64,000 bases of DNA from NCBI GenBank assembly GCA_027422505.1, contig JAPQWV010001569.1:1-64000 (forward strand), read 5' to 3'. The notes beneath the pieces were generated by a model. The model was given only the letters and a program-made list of their open reading frames with translations. It ran no database searches and was not told the origin of the DNA. This document shows, piece by piece, positions 22,064 through 34,218 of this stretch (the stretch's first letter is position 1; each line of letters begins with the position of its first letter). Source of the stretch: Craterostigma plantagineum. Its lineage: Eukaryota > Streptophyta > Magnoliopsida > Lamiales > Linderniaceae. A program made the translations under genes and the position numbers.

Positions 22064-25000
22064 ATGGCTACGATTTCGCGTCTCGCGCGAGCCCTTCGTC
22101 TCCATCGTACGAACAGAAGAAGCTTAAACCCCAGCAGCTCAATTCGTTCATCTCCACGAACTATTCTACCGTTAGCTCTCTGCAATCGTACGTTTTTTAG
22201 CTCCTTCCCTTTTTAGTGTTTGTTGATTTTATCTTTCTATTAGCAGGTCGGTGATCTTGGGAAGATAATTTAGCTTTCGGATCGTTTTTGGATATTGGAG
22301 TCTATTAAAAATGTGCTGTGTCTACTTTCTGTTTCTCTTCAAGCAATCAATAAAGTTCAAACCTTTTTTTATTCGAGAAGGAAGTTTGGTAGAGCACAAG
22401 GAGACATGTGGAAGGGAAGCGTCGACATCAGAAACGATATCCAAACTTGCTATAAGCTCGATTTTAGCTGGTTTTCTGGGATTTGGGCTAAAAGATGTTG
22501 CATTTGCGGATAGCAATGAGGTCTGTTTTTGTCTCACTTTTTAGATTCTTGTTTGGACGTTCAACTCAATCTATCGTAAAAAATTTGAATTTTTCGTAGG
22601 CAGCTGCTAAAACACCGCCCTCACATCCTGAATCTTCAGATGCTCCATCATCGCTCGAATATCCTAAGTCTCCATCTGTAGGACCGCGGGCAGAAGTTTC
22701 AGGCATCCTGGGATTGGAGGAAATTGCAAGGAAGGATAGATCTCGATTAGAAGAGTTGATTAAGAGCAAAGGAGGCCGATATGGCTCTATTCCTCGCTTT
22801 ACTGTTGGTGTTAAGGGCCAAAAGGTATGTCAATTTCATCCTTTCACATTCGATTCTATGTAGCTGGAGTCGTATCTACTATTCGGGGAGTTGCTGGGTT
22901 TATTTTAACGCCATTTAAAGGAAAAACAAATGCTCACTGTTAGATATCAATCAAATTCAAAGTTCCTCGGGGTTGTGAAGTGCCAGTTTTGATCACAAGC
23001 CTCGTTTCGTGCCTTGGAGTAAAGCCTGAAGATAATGGTGTTGGATCAGACATGATTTTGCGGGCTTGGGACAGGTGTCTTTCGTGTTTCATTGTGCAGC
23101 TTTTCTTTTTTATGGAAGAATCAGCAAAATTGACATCTCATTAGTTTTGCTTTGCGTCCATTGTTTGCTAACTCCAATATTTATATATGTTTTTTCAGCG
23201 GGGTTACTTGGCAACTTGCACTGAGTCGCCCAAAAACTAAGAAAGAAGTCATCGGGGATCAAGTTCAGGCTAGGGATAATGATTCAACTGATGGAGATTT
23301 TTGCATTCTCATGTTCCGTCCGCTCATTACCTCTGATACAACCGTCAGTTCTTTAACTTGATATCTTTTTTGCCCTTTCTTTGATTTCTTTTTAATCCAA
23401 ATTATTTGGATAACTATAATTTGGGTAAGGAGTTTCCTGATAAGTTATGCGGCGGATGTGCAGGAAATTGAATTCATGAAATCAGGAAGTTTTAGTGATA
23501 AGGAACTTGATGCTTTCGCATCAATTTTGCAGTTTTCTGGGCAACAAAAAACTTAGATTTGAGGACAAAAGGAGGTGCTTCACAAGCGCAGTTGAATGAT
23601 AAAACAGTATCTAGTCTTGAGGACATGGGAGTCAAAGTTTATGGACTTAAAGAACGAAATGTGCAACAGCAAAGTGCTGAAATATCCTGGGATAACATTG
23701 CTGGCTACGAAGATCAAAAGAGGTAACTTTGATTCATCGACCTGCCTTCTGTTTTTGTGCTTCATCTAGTCTATTCTACATTTTGGACAGCCAATATGCA
23801 AATCATTTTTACTTTCTCGAAAGAAAAAACAAGAAAAAAAACTTCATCAGATGGAACTGGTGAATAAGTATACCCATATCTTATTAAAGATTACCTAGTA
23901 AAAGCCTTGTATTTCCTTGCATGTTCGATATCATAGGGATATAGAAGACACAATACTGTTGGCTCTTAAGAGTCCAGAAGTATATGATGATATTGCTTAT
24001 GGAACCCGGTGCAAGTTTGAGACAAACAGACCACGTGCGGTACTTTTTGAAGGGCCACCAGGTTTGGACTCTTGTCTGAATCTTTGATAATCAGTTTGTT
24101 TGAGTTATGTTTGAGAAATGATGAGGTGAATTAATGTCACAAACACTGTCGTTCGCTGGTTAACGGTTGGTTAATCTTTTTCTGTCGGGTATACCTTAAT
24201 ACGCATCTTGCATTCCTGATGATTATCCCTAAAGTAGCAAATAAAACCTTTTTTAGTTGGAATCAACTGAAACTCATTACCGTTTGACACTTGAGTGGTC
24301 ATATAATGAAATCATTAAATGTTGTTTTTGAGCTATACGGTACTTTTTACTTCAGGCACCGGGAAGACATCTTGTGCTCGAGTAATTGCTGATCAAGCGG
24401 TACGTCATTTTATGACCAACGCTTCCATCAGCCATGTTTTTGGTTGTTTTTATCTTTCGACTTAGACATGCCTTTGATTGCATCGTGGCTGTAATAAGCT
24501 TGGGTTGACATTCAAGAACTGCCTTACTATTTTTGCAGGGGGTTCCTTTGTTATATGTCCCATTGGAGATCATAATGTCTAAATATTATGGTGAAAGCGA
24601 ACGTTTATTGGGGAAAGTATTCTCTCTTGCTAACGAATTCCCCGATGGGGCTTTAGTGTTCTTAGACGAGGTAACCTTCATATTCGATATATTTATCCAC
24701 ACTACATTGTGTGTGAAATTGTCCCTTCCGAACAAATAATCTAACCCCCAATGCGGGTACCAAACATTTATATAGGTTGATTCTGTCGGTATAGCTCGTG
24801 ATGGTGAAACACATGAAGCAACACGCAGACTGCTGTCTGTGTTATTACGAGAGGTACTTCTGCTAAATTTAAGTAACATATCAGAATCCATGAAGAACAA
24901 AGTTTAATCTCAGTCTGTAAATCATAGCTAGTTCTGACCATGAGTGTATGAATCTAACCACTAAACTCCACGCTACAATCTATACGCTTTTCTATTTTGC

Positions 25001-25735
25001 TAAGAAACTTTTTTGGTTCGTGCAGATTGACGGGTTCGAGCAGGATAAGAAAGTAGTGGTTATTGCAGCAACCAACCGTAAACAAGACCTCGATCCCGCT
25101 TTGCTAAGGTTGCCACAATCCATCATCTTTTTCTTTTTTTCCTTTTTATCCCTCGACTTTCGACCCCCCTCAAACTCTTCTTTATTCGTTAATTTCAGTC
25201 GATTTGACTCCATGATCACTTTCGGGCTGCCCGACCATCCCACCCGCGAAGCCATAGTGCAGCAATACGCCAAACAGTTGACCAAATCTGATGTCGCTGA
25301 AGTTGCGAAAGTCACTGAAGAGTAAGTAAGCTCAAACATGGGAGATCATATCACTGCAAGTTTCATGTCTAATCATTGGAGTTAGTTTGATGATGTTAAT
25401 TCATTGTTGTTCTTACGACACACACACACACACAGAATGTCGGGGCGTGACATAAGAGACGTCTGCCAACAAGCCGAAAGGCGTTGGGCATCGAAGGTAG
25501 TAAAAACTAATCGATTGTTGTTGTTGGTTTATCTTTAATCCTCACACACATGCATACAACAACTGTGAAACAGATTATAAGAGGCCAGGCCCAGAAAAAC
25601 GAAGAGCTTCCACCCGTTAGCGAATACGTCGAAAGCGCTCTTCAACGAAGGGCTGCTATCCTAAGTGCCGAAGCAGGGCAGACGCATACTAATCCGAGCC
25701 CACCTTCAAAGAAGCGTCGACTCGAATTTCTATGA
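22064..25735 (+). CDS. AAA-type ATPase, predicted organelle-targeted, 14 exons
   Basis: Exons begin at 22064, 22378, 22600, 22944, 23199, 23464, 23937, 24356, 24540, 24776, 25026, 25199, 25436 and 25574. The N-terminus (MATISRLARALRLHRTNRRS) is Arg/Ser-rich and looks like a transit peptide. A Gly/Ala hydrophobic segment, SSILAGFLGFGLKDVAFA, follows. The AAA module has Walker A (EGPPGTGKTS), Walker B (ALVFLDEVDS), sensor 1 (VIAATNRK), an SRH-like DPALLSRFD, and a helical lid (MSGRDIRDVCQQAERRW). The tail PPSKKRRLEFL is basic. It should couple ATP hydrolysis to protein remodelling; the substrate is unknown. A one-base shift near 23534-23540 (TTTT, expected TTTTT) breaks the sixth exon. Both sides are conserved in style, so the gene is probably functional. 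Confidence 0.85.
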
Positions 25736-26019
25736 AAAAGTTTAACAAATTGTACCTGACTGTGTTTAGTATATTAATCTGATGGTTGAATGCTGCTGAT
25801 AACATTCGTATAGTGTACCACTGAAGTCTATTATATATATAAAGCGTTTTAAGGTATTCAGCAACTTTCGCCTCTTACTACTATTATTATTTCTATAAAT
25901 CATTTACGACTATATAATGCGTGACGATTCAGCAATAGCTCCTCTCCTCCTAAGCTCGCCAAAGAACAACAAGGTTAGCCCTCGCAATCTTACGCAGCAA
26001 GAAAAAGGAGAGAAGAGAA

Positions 26020-27402
26020 ATGGCTTCTTCTTCTCGCGACAAGAAACCCTCTTCCTCTAGCAATCGTGGGATCAGAACCCTGTCAGACCTTAACCGACCG
26101 TCGGCTCATGACTCCGATAGTGATTCCGACGGACCACAAGAGTATTATACCGGCGGCGAAAAGAGGTACCTTTTATTTGTATCTTCTTAAAATTGACGGT
26201 ATCTCCTCTCAATCTGTAATTAGGTTTATTTCGCTCCAGTAACTTATCAATTGGTCGGTGGGGATTATGGAATTTAGATGAGGGAAATATGGTTTATTTT
26301 AGAGGGATCAAATTACATGTCCTCCTAGTTAATCCTTGTAACTGACTACTGTCAGTGGTATGCTCGTCCAAGACCCGTCATCCAAGAACAACGACGTTGA
26401 TGCGATCTTTCATCAAGCTCGGCAATTAGGTGCTGTACAAGGGCCTTTGGAGAGCCTTCAGCCATCTTCAAGCTCTAGAAGCTTCTCTGGGACTGGTAGG
26501 TTGCTTTCAGGTGAAACTGTTCAGCCAACTCCTCAGCAGCAGCAGCAGCCTGAGAACATTGTACACAACGTTGTCTTTTGGAGAAATGGTTTCACCGTTA
26601 ATGATGGTGGTCCTTTAAGGAGGTTGGATGATCCTGAAAATGCTTCTTTCATAGAGGTAACAGACGATTGCTAAATGAAATAAAGAATGGTTGACAAAAA
26701 ATGTAGAAGGAAAAAAGGACGAGGCTTTGTGATTATATCTTTTTGCAGAGCATCATAAAGTCTGAGTGCCCGAGGGAGCTAGCGCCCGAGGACAGGAGGT
26801 CTTCTGTTCATGTTAATCTCATAAGGAGGGATGAAAACTTTCCTGTGAGTATTCGCTTAAAACTCTTGTGTGGTCGCTTCTTCATGTCGCATTTGAATAG
26901 TAACGAGCTTATCAGAAGTAGATTATTCCACCCATCCTATTGTTGATTAGTTTCAGAAATGAAACCTCGCCTCACATAACCATATTCTCCTTTCGGCGTG
27001 GCCCGTTTTTTTCAGGAGCCAGAGGTTCGTCGCCTTCCATTCCAAGGCCAGGGCCGAACCCTTGGGAGCAGCTCTATGCCTACCGAACCCTCCCAACAGA
27101 CCACTGCTGTCATCGAGCCCCTCGTCAGTGCACCGACCCCTAGCCAGGGGCTTGTGATCGATAGCTCACTGCCCACGACATCGATTCAGCTGAGGCTCGG
27201 TGATGGCACACGAATGGTGGCTCGGTTCAACCACCACCACACCATAGCAGACATTCGTGGCTTCATCGATGCTTCTAGGCCTGGCGGTTCAAGAACTTAT
27301 CAGCTGCAAGCTGTTGGGTTTCCTCCAAAGCCACTCAATGATCTGACTCAGACGATCGAACAAGCCGGGCTGTTGAACTCTGTGGTGCTTCAGAAGATGT
27401 AA
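26020..27402 (+). CDS. Plant UBX-domain protein, PUX3/PUX4 type (p47-like CDC48 adaptor)
   Basis: Four exons (26020-26165, about 26356-26656, 26749-26843, 27015-27402) encode, in order: an N-terminal segment ([40 protein letters not shown]); a linker with [14 protein letters not shown]; a SEP domain ([40 protein letters not shown]); and a C-terminal UBX domain ([40 protein letters not shown]). This is the domain order of p47/Shp1 adaptors, which recruit the CDC48 AAA ATPase to ubiquitinated clients and membrane fusion. The UBX FPP loop (GFPPKP) that docks into CDC48 is intact. All exons are open. Confidence 0.93.
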
Positions 27403-28194
27403 TAAGAAGGTTCATGGGATATGTTCGGGCTTGAGCCCTTTTAATTGAATTATTGCCGTCTTTTGCAGTGATTGTTTTCGTCTTCGGGTCTTTGCGTTTT
27501 CTACCTGGATGGTTCTGTATCTCGTGAAAGTTTCGATATTTGGAATGTTTATTGCATGATTCTAATTTATGTTATTTGTGCCCTTTCCCTTGCTACATGG
27601 TGTGATTGCGATGCTGAGATGTCGTATAGTTACTGCGAACATCACGTTTCACTCTATTTTGATTTACTGTGCAAATATGTAAAAAATGCAGTATGTTTTA
27701 AGGAACAAAAGTGAAAGCAAAATCAAATAAGCATTCATAATGCAACAGTATAAGTTCAATCTCGGAAAGTTTTTCTTGGCTCTGACTCTACTTTCACGAG
27801 AAAAGTGAAAAAGCGAAGAGATTAGAGAGAGATATTTAGTGGGACTCGTCACGTAATTAAACACATTTCTGTTAGAGATTGTGCTGTGATACTCCTGTAC
27901 AAGTGTGTTTTGGTGTGAACAAAAGCTTTGAAATTCGAACAAAATTAAACAAGGATTTCAAGAATCATTGATATCTTTGTTTGTTTCCTAAGCGAAAATC
28001 AAGAGAACCCCACCCCATCAGCATTTGTTCACGTTTAGAATGCAGGTTATCATAATAAATAATGTTGCTTGGATTATTTTCTGCTGTAATTTTTTTTTCC
28101 CATATAAGGTTCTAATGCCAGCTGAGATTCTATCTGGTTCTTCGCCTCTAACATGCTGGAAAAATCACTTACGTTGTCTTTGAATCATCGTACT
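27403..28194. other. 3' UTR of PUX gene and spacer
   Basis: AT-rich. Two ORFs of 80-92 codons have no recognisable features. No repeat seen. Confidence 0.4.
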
Positions 28195-31100
28195 ATGGTT
28201 ACACTTGTTCATATCGTTATGATACTCGTAGTTTATCATTCGAATGTAGCTTCATGCATGTGAAGAGAGAGGCATCTATATCGTTCTACTCGAAGGCGAT
28301 GGAACTGCTTTCTGCCAAGAAAAGAACCATGTCCTTAATAACAGGTGATTAAAGATCAGATTGGTTGCAAGTCTTTTTGAAAGATATGAAATCAAAATCC
28401 TCAAAAAGGAAAATCTTGTTTGTTTTGCTCCATTATATTATTTAATTTACAACAGTGAGGCTTCCTTGCTGGCTCATGGGAAGCGATTGGTTGATTCTCA
28501 CGATGAGTTCTTACAGAGCAATCTTGATTCAGGCAGCTACAGCAAGCTTTACAGCTTCAAACACATCGTCAATGGATTCGCAGTTCATACTTCACATTCT
28601 CAGGTCTGAATTAACAATCGTTGTGTTAATATAAACAAAACCACTTACTGATGATACCTTCTGTTTTCCCTCTGCTGTAATAGGTCGAGAAGCTCAAGAA
28701 CGCCCATGGAGTTAGGTTAATAGAAAAAGACAATGGAGTCAAGCTAATGACAACTCACACGCCCGAGTTTTTAGGGTTGCCTGACGTTTGGACAGCAGAA
28801 GGCGGTAATAACAAAGACAAAAATGCAGGCGAGGGGATAGTGATCGGTTTCGTGGATTCTGGGATAAACCCTAGTCATCCGAGCTTCGCTTACGTTCCCA
28901 GAATCGAAGGTTTTTCTTCGAATAACAACGCTAGCAGCACTAAATTCTCGGGGGCATGCGAAGGCGGGCCTTTGTTCCCCGAGACTTCTTGCAATGGGAA
29001 GATCATCTCTGCAAGGTTCTTCGCCTCGGGCGCTCGAGCTGCTGCCAAACTCAATGGTTCCGTCGACATAGAATCACCCTTCGATGCAGTAGGCCATGGA
29101 AGGTATATATACACACACATACATTGATCATATACTTTCTTGAAAGAATTAACTATAGAAGAACAACAACACAATAACTACCTAATCTTGCGATATTATA
29201 TCTTATGTTTTTCAACTCCTTTTTATTACAGCCACGTGGCTTCGACTGCTGCGGGAAACCATGGAGTCCCAGTCGTTGTGGACGGCTTCTTCTTCGGTCG
29301 AGCTAGTGGAATGGCTCCTCATGCAAGGTCTTCCTTAAGTAATATAATATCAAAATAAATATAAAAATGTTCTTTCAAATTCAGTTTTCAACATGACTAT
29401 CTTGATGAACCCTAATTATTTTCCAGGATTGCTGTGTATAAAGCTATATATCCAACAGTAGGAGCTCTAGCTGATGTTCTAGCAGCAATTGACCAAGTGA
29501 GAATAAACCATCTCCTACATGCATGAACTAATACATATAGCTTGAATAATTCTTGAAGAACACATAGTGAAAGAAAATTATACGTATTTCGAACCTCGAT
29601 ATCTAACAGGCAGTATTAGACGGCGTGGACATCCTAACGCTGTCCATAGGTCCCGATTCTCCCCCACAAGACACAATAACGTTCCTAAGCGCATTCGAAA
29701 TCTTCATGCTCTCAGCGCACAGAGCAGGCGTCTTAGTCGTCCAAGCCGTGGGCAACAATGGCCCGAGCCCTTACACTGTAGTCTCTTACAGCCCATGGAC
29801 CATAGGTGTCGCCTCAAGCAACACCGATCGAGCCTATCCTGGAACCCTAGTGCTGGGAAACGGTCAGAAAATCGGGGGCGTGGGCCTATCGGGCCCCACC
29901 TTAGGAGACGGCCTGCTTCAGTTCAAGCTAGTGATGGCCCGAGACGCCGCGAAGAAGAAGATTAAGGCTGATAATAATAATAAAGGCGGCGCCTTTTCGA
30001 GGACGGCTGAGTACTTGTTGGAAGAATGTCAGAGCCCAGAAGCTTTAGATGCTGATGTTGTAAGAGGTAGCCTTGTGATATGCACCTTTTCGCTAGGGTT
30101 TTTGAATGGGACTTCGACCCTAACGGCTGTAATAGACACGGCCAAGGCGCTCGGATTTGCGGATTTGTGTTCCTTGCAAATCCCGCCCTCGGCGACTTCA
30201 TTGCTCAGCCCATACCTTTCTCCGTTCCCGGGATTATGATCCCAAGAACCAGCGACTCGCAGGTAGCATAATAGACTATACTAGCTTTCATACACAAGTG
30301 TGTGAAATGAGTAGTACTTATAGGTTTTTTTCTTTTTTGTCGTGGTAGATTGTGTTGCGATACTATGAAGAGCAGACGAAGAGGGACGAGAAATTTTGCT
30401 GTGAGGTTCGGGGGAAGAGCGTCGATTACCGAAGGGAGGTTAGCTTCTTACGGCGAACGAGCGCCTGTCGTTAGTCGATTCTCTTCGAGGGGACCCAACT
30501 ACATAGACCAGAATAAACGCCCCGCTGACGTGCTCAAGCCCGACATCTTAGCGCCCGGCAACCAAATTTGGGCCGCTTGGAGTCCCATGAGTGCCCTCAA
30601 TCCCATGCTTTCTGGTAATATATATATTAACAACTTTCACTCAAGAACAACTAAATTCTTCGTATTTCGGTTTCACAAGGCTACGACTACGCTCTAATAT
30701 CTGGGACGAGCATGGCCACGCCCCACGTGGCGGGAATAGGCGCGCTGATCAAGCAGCGCAACCCAACGTGGACCCCATCCATGATAGCTTCTTCCCTATC
30801 GACCACTGCGAAGAGGCACGACAACCTCGGAGATCCCATAATGGCGGAAGGCTTCGAACCCTACTCCATACACGAAGCCGCCCCGTTCGGCTACGGGTCG
30901 GGCCTAGTCGACCCGGTCCGTGCCTTGGATCCTGGGCTCGTATTTTCCGCAGGTAACCATATAACTCGATTCAAATACAACTACACATTTTAAGAAAAAT
31001 CGACGTGAGGGGCATGCTAAAATATAATACATAAAAAAAAAATATACACTACCGTGCAATACAAGCTTAATCTTTTAGGTGAAGTGCTCGTTCTAACAAC

Positions 31101-31530
31101 TTACGAGAATGGTCCGTGCAGAGTATGAAGACTACATAAGCTTCTTGTGCTCTTTGCCCGACACGGATCCCGAGAAGGTGAGGACGGCGACGGGCGGGAC
31201 GTGCGCGGCTCTGTTTAGCGCTCCGTCCGATTTGAATCAGCCTTCGGTGACCATAACGGCTCTCTCGGGAATGAGGACGGTTCGGAGGACCGTGAGGAAC
31301 GTCGCGGGATTTCCCGAGACTTACGTGGCTGCTGTGGTCCCCCGAGGGGAGTGACGGTCAGCGTGGGCCCGCCTTGGTTCAGGGTGGGTCCCGGGGAAAC
31401 GCAGGCGTTGGAGATTAGGGTCAGTGCGTATGAAGTTCATGACGATTATGGCTTTGGTGAGATTGTTCTCACTGGGTGCTTGGGACACATAGTTAGGCTT
31501 CCCTTGTCCGTTTTACCTGTTTCTGTCTGA
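28195..31530 (+). CDS. Subtilisin-like serine protease, SBT2-clade-like, nine exons, several frameshifts
   Basis: ATG 28195 begins a signal peptide ([20 protein letters not shown]). The I9 propeptide follows ([47 protein letters not shown]). The S8 domain has Asp in [16 protein letters not shown], His in [12 protein letters not shown], the oxyanion Asn in [12 protein letters not shown] and Ser in [15 protein letters not shown]-like region and an Fn3-like tail ([40 protein letters not shown]) complete it. Exons: 28195-28345, 28456-28603, 28684-29102, 29232-29327, 29427-29496, 29610-30262, 30350-30614, 30680-30952, 31122-31530. Four one-base shifts must be corrected, near 28257, 30165 (GG), 30395 and 31349 (GGGG). 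The catalytic set is complete. It is secreted to the apoplast; substrates unknown. Confidence 0.88.
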
Positions 31531-31869
31531 GCTCTTACTTACAACATATAATATTATTGTAATGAAACTTTTCTAGTGTTGCGATTAATCCTTGCTTGAC
31601 AGATTATTTCATTCATGTAATGAAAATGTGCAGAAGGAGATAGATTAGATACAGAGATACAGACAGACATGGCAAGAAGAACGAAGAAACTGTACAAACG
31701 ACAGCAACATTAAACATTCGACGAAGCTAACTAGCTCACTTGCTTTGGCTTATAGAGAAGAACCCTTTAGTCTTCAACTGCCAAGATTCATGCATATAAG
31801 TTATATGTAATATTTACTTACCCGTTATTGCAGAAGCCAAAGGGCGGAAATAACAAACAGGGTTTTATT
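31531..31869. other. Convergent 3' UTRs
   Basis: Spacer between the convergent subtilase and At1g16860-like genes; nothing else seen. Confidence 0.4.
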
Positions 31870-34218
31870 TTAGACGGGTATTGCATCACCATTTTGACTT
31901 TCGTCGCACATAACTATAAGGCCTTGGATGTATGTAGGAAGGAGGCAGCACAGCCATCGAAAGCCTGTTGAAACTGGCTCCGAAGGTGGAACTATCATTA
32001 GCACGTTATCTTGGCGTCTCACTAAGCCCATCACGCTTACCGTGCTTCCTTCTTTGATACATCTGCCCAAACATATCGAAACAGAGTCATTTGTTAGACC
32101 AAACCAAATGTAATAAGCCAACGAATGAACTTTATGGAACTGACGAGTTTAGAGATGCTTACCCTTCTTTCAGGCGCATGACACGGTCGTCGCTGGACAA
32201 ACCTCGATCTGCAAGCCATGTTAAGAAGCTTGGAGACAACTCTTTGTTGTCCTTGTTTACATCGACAACTACGTTTGGTTTCACAAACGGTGCAACTTTG
32301 GCCCCATAGCCAGCTTTAACCAGAGCTCTCAGACCAGATTGGAAGTCTGAGATGTAAAAATCAGCCACGTGCTTCTGTTGGAATCAGCGAGTGCAATAAA
32401 AAGTGAAAAGAAGAATCTTGCGTTGCCCGCCCCTTAACTACGTAATGATCAAAGTTGTAGGAAAGTAGTCGAACCTCTGAGTGTCTGCATCCCCAGGACA
32501 AGAAACGGTGCTTAGGGTTTGCTGGCTTACCTCCACAGCCCCTATATTCGTACAGCTCTGAGGAAACGTATGCACATCTTGGGACACGACCAAAAGAGGT
32601 CTCAAGAGGTATGCTGCCACATGTCACAACCTGAAAGATCAATAAAAGGCGTCGAAATTAGTGGATACATATATGTGCAAACTCTCTCCACGAAAATGAA
32701 GATCAGCTCATGCTTTAGCTTTACAAGGAAAGGCAATCCCTTGATGGAATCGTATGGTCTTATCTCGAATCCAATATATATGGAGTTGCAACCTGGGGCG
32801 GAAATTAACCTCAAAGATCATTACTTTTTTTCAATATTGCATCCATTAAAGCTAGAAATTACGTTAAGCGATTAGGATTAGATGACATCAAGACAAGTTT
32901 ACTACGGACCACCATGAAATACTGCCAACGTGTCAATGTCGAATTTTCGACCGTTATAGCCTATACTAACCTTCCGTGCAGCATCAGAAGCTAAAATTAT
33001 ATTAAAGGTAACTTCAACAGATGTTAGGGGCCAATTATCAACATAACATCCATACCGTTTTCAGTTAGCATTTGAAAAAATTCAATACAAATCAGGCAAT
33101 TAACTTTTTCTAGCATCCTCAAACTCAACTGCCTGTGATACGTGATTTGTAGTAAAGCAAATCCTACAAAGCTTTCACTTTTATATTCGATCAACACATT
33201 CGTGCTTAGAAAGATAACAAGTGAAAAGACTGGTAGAAGACTGATTATCATTCCAAAAGAAAACCAGGAGGCAAAATGGTCCCAAAAGATAAGAAAATGT
33301 GTAATAAATCATGAAAACGAAAGAATTTCACCTTCTGAAAAGAAAAAAAACACCATAATTGGAAGCCATACCAACCAACCAAACCAGATTGAAAATAACA
33401 ACTGCTAATTAGGAAAACAAATCAACGATAAGCACCAACAAATCACCACATAACACAATCGCAGAGTTTCTATATCGATAAAGCAGACAAGACAAGAGTG
33501 AAATTACCCCCGTAACCTTGACGTACTGCCCATCGGCAGCACCTCTGAGCTCAACATCCTTCCATTCCTTCAAGAATCCCAAAATGGCCCTCTTTCTGTA
33601 CAGCAAATTCCACGAAGCCAGCGCCAGAGCCACCACCACGACGGCCACCACGGCGGCGAGCACCACCACCTTCTTCACCGAAGCCACCAAAAACCCGCCG
33701 ACCACCGCTCCCATCACAACCACGACGAGAAACGCCCACACAGCCACCGTCGAAACCCTAAATCCGTACTTCACGTCCTCGCGCTTCAAGGTAGTCACGG
33801 CCGCACCGTACGCCGAAGTCGTCTTCTTGAACGACGACGCCTGTCCGTCAAGCTGACCGGAGTTCCGAGTCGACCCGACCGGACCGGAGGTGATTAGCCC
33901 GGTCGGCTGTATCGGGGTCATCGGGCCCGAGAATGAGGAGGACGATGACTTTCTGGGAATCGGTCCCATCGGCCCGGAGTGCGGGCCGGATCTGGTATTC
34001 GGCCCGCTGGGATGGCGCGAGGGAGGCCTCGGCGGCTCCGACGCCGACATATCGATGCCGTACATCTTTCCGAGCTCGCCGGACTTCTTAACGTCGCCGC
34101 CGGTGTATGGAACGGCCCGCGAAGCCACAATGGACGGGCGCTCCTTGCTCTGAGACTCGGGCCTCCCGGAGACGACGAGCCCGTTGCTCAGCTGGTGGGC
34201 CCCAGTGCGAGCACTCAT
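31870..34218 (-). CDS. Uncharacterised plant membrane protein, At1g16860-like (423 aa)
   Basis: Four exons (34218-33508, 32630-32475, 32374-32163, 32062-31870) join into one open frame of 424 codons. The N-terminus (SNGLVVSGRPE, AVPYTGGDVKKSGELGKMYG) and the Ser/Pro/Gly-rich linker with repeated SGP words come first. Two hydrophobic helices follow (AVWAFLVVVVMGAVVGGFLV; VVVLAAVVAVVVVALALASW). The conserved C-terminal part reads GQYVKVTGVVTCGSIPLETS, RVPRCAYVSSELYEYRGCGG, HVADFYISDFQSGLRALVKA and SSDDRVMRLKEG, ending NGDAIPV. This matches the plant protein family represented by Arabidopsis At1g16860. Biochemical role not known. The gene is intact, with an 877-bp first intron. Confidence 0.88.

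Noticed and set aside
29562..29970. 132-codon ORF inside the subtilase gene
   Set aside because: It is an alternative frame over the exon that encodes the catalytic-domain core.
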